From Pseudochelatococcus sp050946405 (GTDB lineage Bacteria > Pseudomonadota > Alphaproteobacteria > Rhizobiales > Beijerinckiaceae): a stretch of 64,000 bases of DNA. The stretch spans positions 124,001 through 188,000 of the forward strand of contig NZ_JBMNUS010000005.1 of assembly GCF_050946405.1 (NCBI RefSeq). Direction: 5' to 3'. A program made the translations under genes and the position numbers. This document shows, in pieces, positions 34,102-42,729 of this stretch; within the stretch, counting starts at the first letter, position 1; each line of letters starts with the position of its first letter. The notes under the pieces were generated by a model, which was given only the letters and a program-made list of their open reading frames with translations, did no database searches and was not told where the DNA came from.

Positions 34102-35358
34102 ATGACGACGGAGCCCGTGCCGGCCGCCTGCCAGGGCGGCCGCCTGAGCCTGCATGTGCCGGAGCCGGCGGCGCGCCCCGGCGACACGCCGGACTTTTCC
34201 AACGTGCGCGTTCCGCAGGCGGGAGCGGTGCCGCGGCCGGCGATCGACGCCGACCCGGAGACGATCCGCGACCTCGCGTTCTCGATCATCCGCGTGCTCG
34301 ACCGCGCGGGAGAGGCCACCGGGCCATGGGCGGGGCTGCTGTCGGACGAGGAATTGCTCGCCGGCCTGCGCGACATGATGACCCTGCGCGCTTTCGACAT
34401 GCGCATGCAGATCGCCCAGCGGCAGGGCAAGACATCCTTTTACATCCAGCATCTGGGCGAGGAGGCGATTTCCTGCGCCTTCCGCAAGGCGCTGTCTCCC
34501 GGCGACATGAACTTTCCCACCTACCGGCAGGCGGGGCTCCTGATCGCCGGCGGCTATCCGCTCGTCGAGATGATGAACCAGATCTACTCGAACGCCCGCG
34601 ACCCGCTGAAGGGCCGGCAACTGCCGGTTCTCTATGCCTCGAAGGAATACGGCTTCTTCACCGTCTCCGGCAATCTGGCGACGCAGTTTCCGCAGGCGGT
34701 GGGGTGGGCGATGGCCTCCGCGATCCGCAACGACGACAGGATCGCCGCCGGCTGGATCGGCGACGGCTCCACGGCGGAATCCGACTTTCACGCCGCGCTG
34801 GTGTTCGCCTCCACCTACAAGGCGCCGGTGGTGCTCAACGTCGTCAACAACCAGTGGGCGATCTCGACCTTTCAGGGCGTGGCGCGCGGCGGCTCCGGCA
34901 CTTTCGCGGCGCGCGGGCTCGGCTACGGGCTGCCGTCGCTGCGCGTCGACGGCAACGACTATCTGGCCGTTCACGCGGTGGCGAAGTGGGCGGCGGAACG
35001 CGCGCGGCGCAATCTGGGGCCGACGCTCGTCGAATACGTCACCTACCGGGCGGGCGCGCATTCGACTTCCGACGATCCTTCGGCCTACCGCCCGAAGGAC
35101 GAGTCGGACGCCTGGCCGCTGGGCGACCCCATCGTGCGGCTGAAACGGCATCTCATCGCGCGCGGCGTGTGGTCGCGGGAGCGCCACCGGCAGGCGGAGG
35201 CGGAAATCCTCGACACCGTGACGGCGGCGCAGAAGGATGCCGAGAGCAACGGCACGCTGCATGCCGGCGGCAGGCCCTCGGTGAGCGACATGTTCGAGGG
35301 CGTCTACGCCGACACGCCGCCGCATCTCGAACGCCAGCGCCGGCAGGCGGGAGCGTGA
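34102..35358 (+). CDS. bkdA1: Branched-chain 2-oxoacid dehydrogenase E1 alpha subunit
   Basis: Thiamine-diphosphate decarboxylase subunit of the complex degrading 2-oxo acids from Val, Leu and Ile. 418 residues, like Pseudomonas BkdA1 (about 410), which it resembles over the whole length. The N-terminus has LSLHVPEPAARPG, then MTLRAFDMRM, YIQHLGEEA, FPTYRQAG, ERDPLKGRQLP-type SNARDPLKGRQLP, and ThDP-binding GDGSTAESDFH...NVVNNQWAIST. HSTSDDPSAYRP contains the phosphorylation-loop serines of eukaryotic homologues. ATG at 34102 is preceded by AGGGGAAGAG. Confidence 0.96.
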   Translation: MTTEPVPAACQGGRLSLHVPEPAARPGDTPDFSNVRVPQAGAVPRPAIDADPETIRDLAFSIIRVLDRAGEATGPWAGLLSDEELLAGLRDMMTLRAFDMRMQIAQRQGKTSFYIQHLGEEAISCAFRKALSPGDMNFPTYRQAGLLIAGGYPLVEMMNQIYSNARDPLKGRQLPVLYASKEYGFFTVSGNLATQFPQAVGWAMASAIRNDDRIAAGWIGDGSTAESDFHAALVFASTYKAPVVLNVVNNQWAISTFQGVARGGSGTFAARGLGYGLPSLRVDGNDYLAVHAVAKWAAERARRNLGPTLVEYVTYRAGAHSTSDDPSAYRPKDESDAWPLGDPIVRLKRHLIARGVWSRERHRQAEAEILDTVTAAQKDAESNGTLHAGGRPSVSDMFEGVYADTPPHLERQRRQAGA

Positions 35359-35360
35359 TC

Positions 35361-36374
35361 ATGGCGCAGATGTCGATGATCGAGGCGATCCGCAACGCGA
35401 TGGACATCGCCATGGAACGGGACGACACGGTCGTCGTCTACGGCGAGGACGCGGGCTATTTCGGCGGCGTGTTCCGCTGCACGCAGGGCTTGCAGCGGAA
35501 ATACGGCAGGACGCGCTGTTTCGATGCGCCGATCAACGAATCCGGCATCGTCGGCACGGCGATCGGCATGGCCGCCTACGGCCTGCGGCCGTGCGTGGAA
35601 ATCCAGTTCGCGGATTACATGTATCCGGCCTATGACCAGATCACGCAGGAGGCGGCGCGCATCCGCTACCGCTCCGACGGCGAGTTCACCTGTCCCATCG
35701 TGGTGCGCATGCCCACGGGCGGCGGCATCTTCGGCGGGCAGACGCACAGCCAGAGCCCGGAAGCGCTGTTCACCCACGTCGCCGGGCTGAAGACGGTGAT
35801 GCCCTCCAACCCCCGCGACGCGAAGGGCCTGCTCATCGCGGCCATCGAAGACCCCGATCCGGTGATCTTCCTGGAGCCCAAGCGCCTCTACAACGGCCCG
35901 TTCGACGGCCATCACGAGCGGCCGGTGACGCCGTGGTCGCGCCACCCGGCGGGCGAGGTGCCGGAAGGGCACTATACCGTGCCGCTCGGCAAGGCGGCGG
36001 TCGCGCGGGCGGGCTCGGACGTCACCGTGCTCGCCTACGGCACCATGGTGCATGTCGCGCTCGCGGCGGCGGCCGATGCCGGCATCGACGCGGAAATCCT
36101 CGACCTGCGCACCCTGTTGCCGCTCGATCTCGACGCCATCGTCGCCTCGGTGACGAAGACGGGCCGCTGCGCCGTCGTGCATGAGGCGACGCTGACATCG
36201 GGCTTCGGCGCGGAACTCGCCGCGCTGGTGCAGGAACATTGCTTCTACCATCTGGAAGCGCCCGTCGCCCGCATCGCCGGCTGGGACACGCCCTATCCGC
36301 ACGCGCAGGAGTGGGACTACTTTCCCGGCCCCGCCCGCCTGGCGCGCGCGCTGATCGAAACGATGGCGGGTTGA
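35361..36374 (+). CDS. bkdA2: Branched-chain 2-oxoacid dehydrogenase E1 beta subunit
   Basis: 337 residues. Transketolase-type pyrimidine domain (VVVYGEDAGYFGGVFRCTQGL; FDAPINESGIVGTAIGMA; IQFADYMYPAYDQI) and C-terminal domain (VTVLAYGTMVHVAL; DLRTLLPLDLDAI; HEATLTSGFGAE). It follows bkdA1 directly; GTG at 35355 overlapping the bkdA1 stop is an alternative start. The stop TGA lies in the first unit of a 15-bp tandem array that runs into bkdB. Confidence 0.96.
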   Translation: MAQMSMIEAIRNAMDIAMERDDTVVVYGEDAGYFGGVFRCTQGLQRKYGRTRCFDAPINESGIVGTAIGMAAYGLRPCVEIQFADYMYPAYDQITQEAARIRYRSDGEFTCPIVVRMPTGGGIFGGQTHSQSPEALFTHVAGLKTVMPSNPRDAKGLLIAAIEDPDPVIFLEPKRLYNGPFDGHHERPVTPWSRHPAGEVPEGHYTVPLGKAAVARAGSDVTVLAYGTMVHVALAAAADAGIDAEILDLRTLLPLDLDAIVASVTKTGRCAVVHEATLTSGFGAELAALVQEHCFYHLEAPVARIAGWDTPYPHAQEWDYFPGPARLARALIETMAG

Positions 36375-36428
36375 AATCGGGCAGGTTGAAATCGGGCGGG
36401 TTGAAACCGGGAAGGCTGAAATGGGTGA
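36369..36428. repeat. 15-bp tandem array joining bkdA2 stop and bkdB start (four units)
   Basis: Units GGTTGAAATCGGGCA (36369-36383), GGTTGAAATCGGGCG, GGTTGAAACCGGGAA and GGCTGAAATGGGTGA (36414-36428). Unit 1 supplies the bkdA2 stop codon; unit 4 contains the bkdB ATG, and unit 3-4 the AAGG ribosome-binding site. Copy-number change would alter only the spacer length. Confidence 0.9.
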
Positions 36429-37728
36429 ATATGTCATCAGGATGCCCGATGTCGGCGAAGGCGTCGCGGAGGCCGAACTTGTCGAATGGCATGTCCGCCC
36501 CGGCGATCCGGTGCGCGAGGATCAGGTGCTCGCGGCCGTGATGACCGACAAGGCGACCGTCGAGATTCCCTCCGCCGTCGACGGCGAGGTGCTCTGGCGC
36601 GGCGCGGAAGTGGGCGAGAAGGTGGCGGTCGGCGCGCCGCTGGTGCGCCTGCGCATCGCGGGCGAGGGCAATGTCGCGGCGGGCGAGGCGCGGCAGGCCG
36701 ATCCCTTGCAGCCCGATCCCTTGCAGCCCGATCCCTTGCAGCCCGACCCCTTGCGGCCCGACCCGCCCGAAGCCGCCGCGCCGTCGCCGGATGCGGGCGA
36801 ACGGCCCGAAGAAAAATTGCCTGAGGAAGAAAAGCCGCCAGAAGAAAAGCCGCTTGAGAACAGGCCGCTTGAGAACAGGCCGCTTGCCGCGCCGCCGGTC
36901 CGCCTGCGGGCGCGGGAGGCGGGCGTCGACCTGCGGCTTGTCGCGGGCACCGGCCCGGAGGGGCGCGTCACGCATGCGGATCTGGACGCCTTCCTTGCCG
37001 GCCAGGCGCGGCGTGGAGCGACCGCCCGGCCGGCGGTGGAGGAAATCCGCGTCATCGGCCTGCGCCGCGCCATCGCGGAGAAGATGGCGCTGTCGAAGTC
37101 GCGCATTCCGCATGTGATGTATGCCGAGGAAGTCGACGTCACGGCGCTGGAGGACCTGCGCGCCGCCCTCAACGGCGAGGGCCGGCCCGGCCCGCGCCTC
37201 ACCGTGCTGCCCTTCCTGATGCGGGCGCTGGTGCGCGCGCTGGCCGACCATCCGCAAATGAACGCGCATTATGACGACGAGGCGGGCGTTATCCGCCGCT
37301 TCGCGGATGTGCATATCGGCATCGCGGCGCAGACGCCCGCCGGTCTCGCCGTGCCGGTGGTGAAACGCGCGCAGACGCGCGACCTGTGGGATTGCGCGGC
37401 GGAAATCGCCCGCCTGTCGGAGGCGGCGAGGGCGGGCGCCGCGCGCCGGGAGGAACTGACCGGCTCCACCATCACCATCTCGTCGCTGGGCGCGATGGGC
37501 GGGCTCGTCAGCACGCCGGTGATCAACCACCCCGAGGTCGCCATCGTCGGCGTCAACAGGATCGCGGTCCGGCCGGTCTGGGACGGCGGCGGCTTCGTGC
37601 CGCGCAAGATCATGAACCTGTCGTCGAGCTTCGACCACCGCGTCATCGACGGCTGGGACGCGGCAAGCTTCATCCAGCGTGTCAGGACGCTGCTGGAAAC
37701 GCCCGCGCTCATCTTCGTGGATGGCTGA
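36421..37728 (+). CDS. bkdB: Branched-chain 2-oxoacid dehydrogenase E2 (dihydrolipoyl acyltransferase)
   Basis: 435 residues. Lipoyl domain (1-78) with the lipoylated Lys in VMTDKATVEIPS. A long Pro/Glu-rich linker (about 90-160) follows, built from tandem five-residue units (DPLQP-type four times, EEKPP twice, LENRP twice). The peripheral-subunit-binding domain (VRLRAREAGVDLRLVAGTGPEGRV, about 160-195) binds E1/E3. The catalytic domain ends with SSSFDHRVIDGWDAASF, holding the HRxxDG active site. The operon would normally continue with the E3 gene lpdV, but none follows here. Confidence 0.96.
   Translation: MGEYVIRMPDVGEGVAEAELVEWHVRPGDPVREDQVLAAVMTDKATVEIPSAVDGEVLWRGAEVGEKVAVGAPLVRLRIAGEGNVAAGEARQADPLQPDPLQPDPLQPDPLRPDPPEAAAPSPDAGERPEEKLPEEEKPPEEKPLENRPLENRPLAAPPVRLRAREAGVDLRLVAGTGPEGRVTHADLDAFLAGQARRGATARPAVEEIRVIGLRRAIAEKMALSKSRIPHVMYAEEVDVTALEDLRAALNGEGRPGPRLTVLPFLMRALVRALADHPQMNAHYDDEAGVIRRFADVHIGIAAQTPAGLAVPVVKRAQTRDLWDCAAEIARLSEAARAGAARREELTGSTITISSLGAMGGLVSTPVINHPEVAIVGVNRIAVRPVWDGGGFVPRKIMNLSSSFDHRVIDGWDAASFIQRVRTLLETPALIFVDG
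36700..36882. repeat. 15-bp in-frame tandem repeats in the bkdB linker
   Basis: Three arrays: GATCCCTTGCAGCCC four times (36700-36759), GAAGAAAAGCCGCCA twice (36826-36855) and CTTGAGAACAGGCCG twice (36853-36882). All have the same 15-bp period but unrelated sequences, so they arose independently. Confidence 0.9.
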
Positions 37729-38014
37729 CATATCCCGCCGGCCGCGCTCTTGAGGGCAAGGCGGCAAGCGGCAGCCATCGCCGCATGTCAAAAAGATCGA
37801 TGCCGGGGAACGGCCTGTTTTTTCATTCTGATTTTTTGTGGGATCTTGCAGTTTCAGCCTGCGTGTGAGATAATCAAACGATTGATATCTGGATTGAGGT
37901 CTGATGAATACTTCAGGCTTGCGCTTTTCTGGTTGGGATTGTTCCAGTAAAAGTTGAAATTATCGATCCTGAATAAAGTAATTTACTAATTTATGCTTTG
38001 ATGTGTGGGATGAT
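37729..38014. other. AT-richer gap between bkdB and the orphan gene
   Basis: 286 bp. The first 70 bp are GC-rich; from about 37800 the composition drops (TTTTTTCATTCTGATTTTTTG; ATAATCAAACGATTGATATC), as in the AT-rich islands near 1900 and 4950. It probably carries the promoter of the gene at 38015. The base shift coincides with the place where lpdV would be expected. Confidence 0.45.
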
Positions 38015-40387
38015 ATGATGGTTTATAGAACAACGGATAGCGGCGGTTTTACTCCTCCTTCATCCGCTCAGGGCGAGCCTTCGAAAGCGGCGCGCAGTCC
38101 GAGGTCCGTTGCGTCCGATGTGTCGGCGGCGGCGGGAATTCGCGGGGCCGCGGCCGAGAGCGCCCCGGTTTTGGAGGATCGTAAGGCAGCTGTGTGGCCA
38201 GGCGAGGGCGCGCCGACACTCGTGGTGAGTTATCCGAAAGGTCAGGATCCCGCCAGCAGGGTGGCTGCCGGGCGCGAGAAGCAGGCTGAGCGCGCTGCGC
38301 GCCGGGTGAACGATCCGGTTCCCGTGTCACCGGAAAGTCCTTGGGATGCCGCCCGGAAGTTTGTCGACCGTGCGCTGATCTCAAAAGAAGGTGCCAGGTC
38401 CGCCGATCATGTCGGGAAACAGGCTCATTTTCGTGAAAAGTATCATCTGTCCGGCCCGCAGCCGGAGCAATATGCCGAAACGCTGAACAAGGCTGGCGCG
38501 CGGGGCGCGCGGTTGGTCAGAGATCCGGCCGCAGTGCTGCGCACAATCGCGAAGATGCCGGAGGACGTGCGCGGCACGATCAGCCTCGATGTGATCGCAT
38601 CCCTGAAGACGACGGTGCCCGCTGAGGCGACCGCCGCTGAAGCCCCCGTTTCCCCGGCGCAGCCGGAGCGCGCACGCGAGGACTGGCAGTCTGTCGACGC
38701 GGGATCGTCCTATGCCGATGAGGCGGTTTCCGGTCCGTCCGGCGGCGACGTGCCGGAGCGGGATGAGGAACTGGACGCGGTTTTTGAGGAGTTGAACGCG
38801 GCTCTGGGCGGGCTGGACGGAGCCCTTAAGGAAGTCACGCAGGCTGCGTTGGAGCGGGAGATGGCCCCTGAAGCCGATACTCCGCAGGTGCAGCCGGGGA
38901 GCGAGGGACGGCAATCGGCGGCCGCACAGCTTGCACGGGGTCGGGACACGGCCGCTGCGCCGCCGCACCGGCCGGGCGGCCTCCTTCAGCGTCTTGAGGA
39001 GGAGAAGAAGCGCATCGCCGCTGCCGCCGCTGCGCCGACACCCTTGGAGCGTCGTGACATCGCCAAGCCGGAAGCCGCCTCGCGGACGTGGGGAGAGTGG
39101 TTCGACAGCCTGAAAGTAGCCTTCATCCGGTTCTGCACGCCGAAAGCCACGCTCGATATCATTGACAGGATCAATGACGCGCTTGCGCTCGGGAAGAAAA
39201 CGGGAATGAAGTCTTCCGAGGCCGTTTCCCGGCGGATTTTCGATGATCCGTGCAGTTGCCGGTTGAACGGCATGGGGAGTTGGGCGCTCTCGCTCCTTGA
39301 CGCAGATGAGATGGGGAAAGCCCTTGCCGGAATGAGCGAGGGCGAGAAGGCGCTGATCGACCCCAAAATATGCGAGAAGTTCCGCGTGCCGGAGCGGGAA
39401 GGTGCGGACAATCTGTCGCCGCACGCCGCGTCGGTCTCCGCAACGTCCGCCGCGAGAGCGGAAGAGGCCCGTCCATTCGAGACTCGTCCCGCTGCCGCCG
39501 TCCGTCCGGCGGCGGGCGCGGGAACGGTGCAGGGAAGAATATCTCCGAGAGCCCAGGAGGTCTTCACGGCGCTGTGGGGCGAGTATGTCGCGCATCTGAG
39601 CCGCGCGGAAAACGGGCAGGTGTCATGGATCGATGCGCTGCAACTCGACGGTGCCGAGCGCGAAGCGGTCGATAACAACCCCCTTCGGCTGATGAAACAT
39701 GCCAGAACGCTGGAGAGGGCGGGCCTCGATCTCAGAGCGGATTTTCTCGCCACCGTCACCGCGCGGCCGCCGCGCGACGTGCCGCCTGAACAACTCGCGC
39801 GCCGTTATGACGAAATACGCGCCAAGCCGTATGAAGTTTCCACCACGGAGCAGGAGCGGGCAGCCGATATAAAGGCTGCGGCCGATCGCATACGGGTCGC
39901 ATGGAAAAACTCCTGGCCGGGGAAGAGCGAAGCCATTCGTAATGATGATGCCACCATACAGGCCATGTACGCGAGCGTCCGCGATGCAGTGAGCAGGCTG
40001 GACGTCAAGCTGCTGCCCGAGGAGGTGACATTCGACGAGATGCCACGTTCCATCGCATCGGAGGAAACGGAACGGAGCGCGCGGAACGTCTTGGCCACTA
40101 ACAGGGAAAAGGTCAAGAACAGCCTGCTGGGGCTAGCGACGAATCTGGCGACGAAGATTGGCCGTTCGATCGGCGACAATGAAAATCCGTCGCCGGAAGA
40201 TGTGGCGCGCATGGAAGCAAGCGTCGGCCCGTTGCATGCCGTGCTTGAACCATTGTCGGAGAACGATCGGAAGTGGATCGTCCACGCCGTCAAGGCCAGC
40301 TTGACCGATTATGGCGCTGCATACATCGACCGTCTGCCGGCCAGTGTGAAGGATGGACTGGGGATCGCCCCCATAGGCACCGAATAG
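38015..40387 (+). CDS. Large soluble protein of unknown function, effector-like composition
   Basis: 790 residues, no recognised domain, no signal peptide and no membrane helix. The first 100 residues are rich in Ser, Pro, Ala and Arg and look disordered. A helical patch follows at about 120-190 (HFREKYHLSGPQPEQYAETL), then a Pro/Ala/Glu-rich stretch with a short acidic coiled coil (DEELDAVFEELNAALGGLDG). A helical block lies at 365-465 (WGEWFDSLKVAFIRFCTP; CSCRLNGMGSWALSLLDADE), then another linker and a C-terminal helical region (510-790). Blocks of compact helices separated by low-complexity linkers are common in secreted effectors, but nothing here proves secretion. ATG 38015 or 38018 fits a GGGA site. 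Codon use is less GC-biased than in bkd, hinting at transfer. Confidence 0.6.
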   Translation: MMVYRTTDSGGFTPPSSAQGEPSKAARSPRSVASDVSAAAGIRGAAAESAPVLEDRKAAVWPGEGAPTLVVSYPKGQDPASRVAAGREKQAERAARRVNDPVPVSPESPWDAARKFVDRALISKEGARSADHVGKQAHFREKYHLSGPQPEQYAETLNKAGARGARLVRDPAAVLRTIAKMPEDVRGTISLDVIASLKTTVPAEATAAEAPVSPAQPERAREDWQSVDAGSSYADEAVSGPSGGDVPERDEELDAVFEELNAALGGLDGALKEVTQAALEREMAPEADTPQVQPGSEGRQSAAAQLARGRDTAAAPPHRPGGLLQRLEEEKKRIAAAAAAPTPLERRDIAKPEAASRTWGEWFDSLKVAFIRFCTPKATLDIIDRINDALALGKKTGMKSSEAVSRRIFDDPCSCRLNGMGSWALSLLDADEMGKALAGMSEGEKALIDPKICEKFRVPEREGADNLSPHAASVSATSAARAEEARPFETRPAAAVRPAAGAGTVQGRISPRAQEVFTALWGEYVAHLSRAENGQVSWIDALQLDGAEREAVDNNPLRLMKHARTLERAGLDLRADFLATVTARPPRDVPPEQLARRYDEIRAKPYEVSTTEQERAADIKAAADRIRVAWKNSWPGKSEAIRNDDATIQAMYASVRDAVSRLDVKLLPEEVTFDEMPRSIASEETERSARNVLATNREKVKNSLLGLATNLATKIGRSIGDNENPSPEDVARMEASVGPLHAVLEPLSENDRKWIVHAVKASLTDYGAAYIDRLPASVKDGLGIAPIGTE

Positions 40388-40585
40388 GCCGTTCATCCCC
40401 GGCGGGCCGTTCCTTCGGGATCGCGTTGCGGGCTTCGGGCGCGTCGTTTGCGGCGCGTCCGGGAGCCGATCCCGTCTCCGGCCTCCGCCGCGTGCTGCGG
40501 CTGTATTGTGCTTGTCATTCCAGCTTGCTAGTGTCGTATGCCGATTTGAGGCGCATCGGACGTCAGCGCACTAAGGAACGACTTC

Positions 40586-41770
40586 ATGAGCGAGATCGCG
40601 GTCAGAACCCCCCTGCAATATCTCGACAAGGCCGTCGGCGCGTTGCGCGACCTCGGGCTGGTGAAGGACGGCGCGGGCGAGGAATCGCCCATCGTCGGCC
40701 TGCTCAACAAGATCGCCGATATCGAGCCGGAGAAGGTCGCCATCATCACCCGCACGCTGCAGCAGATGAGCGTGTTCAACGAGGTGGTGCGCGATCAGGT
40801 GGCGCAGATCTCCGTCGGCCAGCGCTATGAGGATATCGCCAAGGCGTTCGACTCCATCCGCGACGACGCCAAGCGCATGGTCGACCAGCTCGACGACGGC
40901 AAGCTCGACGTGTTCGAGCGCGCCACCAACGTCTGGATGAAGGTCGCGCGCGGCGATGTCGCCGCCCGTTTCGACAAGATCAAGGATACCTATATCGAGG
41001 TGTCGCGCGACACCCGCCGGAATATCGAGCGCGAGCATGCGATCCTCGAAGCCTATCGCGATTTCCGCGGCGCGCTGAAGCAGGCCGAGGTGGCGGCGCT
41101 GGAGATCCTGAAAGTCGCCGAGGACAAGCTGGAGGCCGCCCGCGCCGGGCTGAAGACCGCCGCCGACAACGTTTCCGGCTTCGCGGCCGACGGCGAGGTG
41201 AGCGAGCGCGCCCGGCTCGAACTGCTGCGCGACGAGCATCTGCGCCATGTGCAGGCCGAGGAGGGGCGCTATCAGGTCGCCAAGGACCTCGCGGACAACC
41301 TGACCATCAGCTACAACACGTCCGAAGTCGTCATGGCGCGCCTGCTCCAGACGACGAACGCGAAGGAGCGCGTCTACCAGCAGGCGGTGAGCTTCTTCAC
41401 CACCAACGAATCCGTGCTGACCGCCCTCAAGGCGTCGTTCACCGGCCTGTTCGGTCTCCACGAGGCCACCCAGACGCTGAACGAGTTGAAGGAAGGCGTC
41501 TCCACCTCGCTGGAGGTGCTGGCCGAGATCGGCGGCAAGGTGCAGGAAGAAGCGCTCAAGGCCGGCTACGGCCCCACCGTGCGCGCCGACGCCGTGAAGA
41601 AGCTGGTCGACAGCGTCATCAACTTCCAGACCCGCTCCATCGAGATCGTGGGCGAGATGCGCAAGCTGTCCACGCAGAACAGCGAGGAAATCCGCAACGC
41701 GGTGGAGGACGGCAAGCGCCGCATCGCCCGCCTCGCGGCGGAGGGCAACGCGCTTGTCATCGAAGGCTGA
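40586..41770 (+). CDS. Coiled-coil protein of unknown function, first gene of a three-gene operon
   Basis: 394 residues, almost entirely predicted helix, with heptad-like stretches over about 90-240 and 300-390 (KLEAARAGLKTAADNV; SIEIVGEMRKLSTQNSEEIRNAVEDGKRRIARL). No signal peptide or membrane helix. Homologues in Hyphomicrobiales are, as I recall, labelled only 'cell surface protein', which this sequence does not support because it has no export signal. AAGGA lies eight bases before ATG 40586. The next gene starts seven bases after its stop. PspA/TelA-like scaffolds are a structural alternative I cannot confirm. Confidence 0.72.
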   Translation: MSEIAVRTPLQYLDKAVGALRDLGLVKDGAGEESPIVGLLNKIADIEPEKVAIITRTLQQMSVFNEVVRDQVAQISVGQRYEDIAKAFDSIRDDAKRMVDQLDDGKLDVFERATNVWMKVARGDVAARFDKIKDTYIEVSRDTRRNIEREHAILEAYRDFRGALKQAEVAALEILKVAEDKLEAARAGLKTAADNVSGFAADGEVSERARLELLRDEHLRHVQAEEGRYQVAKDLADNLTISYNTSEVVMARLLQTTNAKERVYQQAVSFFTTNESVLTALKASFTGLFGLHEATQTLNELKEGVSTSLEVLAEIGGKVQEEALKAGYGPTVRADAVKKLVDSVINFQTRSIEIVGEMRKLSTQNSEEIRNAVEDGKRRIARLAAEGNALVIEG

Positions 41771-41777
41771 GGCACAG

Positions 41778-42725
41778 GTGGCTGAAGTGCAAGCGGCGGG
41801 GAGCGCCGGCAAGCTCGACGAGGTGATGCTGGCGATGGACGTGGTGGACACGCTGCGCCATCACGAGAGCGTCGCTCTCCGCGAGCTGGATCAGGATGGC
41901 CGCGACGAAGGACTCAAGGAGCGCCTGCGGCGCATCTACGAGAGCCAGGGGCTCGCGGTCTCCGACCGCATCCTCGAAGAAGGCATCCGCGCGCTCAAGG
42001 AAAGCCGCTTCACCTATGCGCCGGCGCAAGCGGGCTCGCGCGCGCTCGCCGGCCTGTGGGTGCGGCGCGCGCTCTATGGCCGGATCGTCGGCGTGCTCGT
42101 GCTCGTGCTGGCGGCGTGGATCGGCGTTTCCGTCTGGCAGCGCGCCAGCCGCGAGCGGGCGCTTGAGGCGGCGCGCATCGAGCTTCAGCAGACGTTGCCG
42201 CAGCAGTTGGAACAGACGGCCTCGCGGGTGCTGGCCGAGGCCCGCACCGACGAGGCGCGCGCGCGGGCCGGCGCCTTGCATGCGGACGGCGTCACCGCGC
42301 TCGCGGCCGGCGATGCGGCTGCCGCGCGCGGGGCGGTGGCCTCGCTGGAGCAGTTGCGGGCGCGGCTTCTGGAAACCTACCGGCTGCGCGTGGTCTCGCG
42401 GCCGGGCGAGGATACCGGCGTGTTCCGCATTCCCCGCGCCAACCCGAACGCGCGCAACTATTATCTCATCGTCGAGGCGGTGACGCCGGAGGGCAAGGCG
42501 CTCTCGCTGCCGGTGCGCAGCGAAGAGGACGGCTCGGTGAAGACCGTCGCCCGCTGGGGCGTGCGGGTGCCGGAGCGCACCTACGAGGCCGTGCGGCGCG
42601 ACAAACTGGATGACGGCATCCTGCAAAACGACACGCTCGCGGAAAAGCCTCGCGGCGCGCTGGCGCCCGTCTACCGCATGAACGTCCTGCCGGCGGAGAG
42701 CCCCGGCAACATTACCGCGTGGTGA
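41778..42725 (+). CDS. Membrane-anchored coiled-coil protein (DUF6384-like), second gene of the operon
   Basis: 315 residues. The cytoplasmic N-terminal segment (KLDEVMLAMDVVDTLRHHES, then LKERLRRIYESQGLAVSDRILEEGI) resembles what I know as the DUF6384 family. One membrane helix lies near residue 95-115 (IVGVLVLVLAAWIGVSVW), then a helical Ala/Glu-rich segment and a C-terminal mixed domain of about 110 residues (FRIPRANPNARNYYLIVEAV; VARWGVRVPERTYEAVRRDK). GTG 41778 is preceded by TGAGG; an upstream TTG at 41754 would overlap the previous gene. The C-terminal domain should face the periplasm. Confidence 0.72.
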   Translation: MAEVQAAGSAGKLDEVMLAMDVVDTLRHHESVALRELDQDGRDEGLKERLRRIYESQGLAVSDRILEEGIRALKESRFTYAPAQAGSRALAGLWVRRALYGRIVGVLVLVLAAWIGVSVWQRASRERALEAARIELQQTLPQQLEQTASRVLAEARTDEARARAGALHADGVTALAAGDAAAARGAVASLEQLRARLLETYRLRVVSRPGEDTGVFRIPRANPNARNYYLIVEAVTPEGKALSLPVRSEEDGSVKTVARWGVRVPERTYEAVRRDKLDDGILQNDTLAEKPRGALAPVYRMNVLPAESPGNITAW

Positions 42726-42729
42726 GGCC

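Noticed and set aside
36369..36882. Tandem arrays considered as a CRISPR-like array
   Set aside because: Units are contiguous with no spacers and are in frame within or between bkd genes; they are simple tandem repeats.
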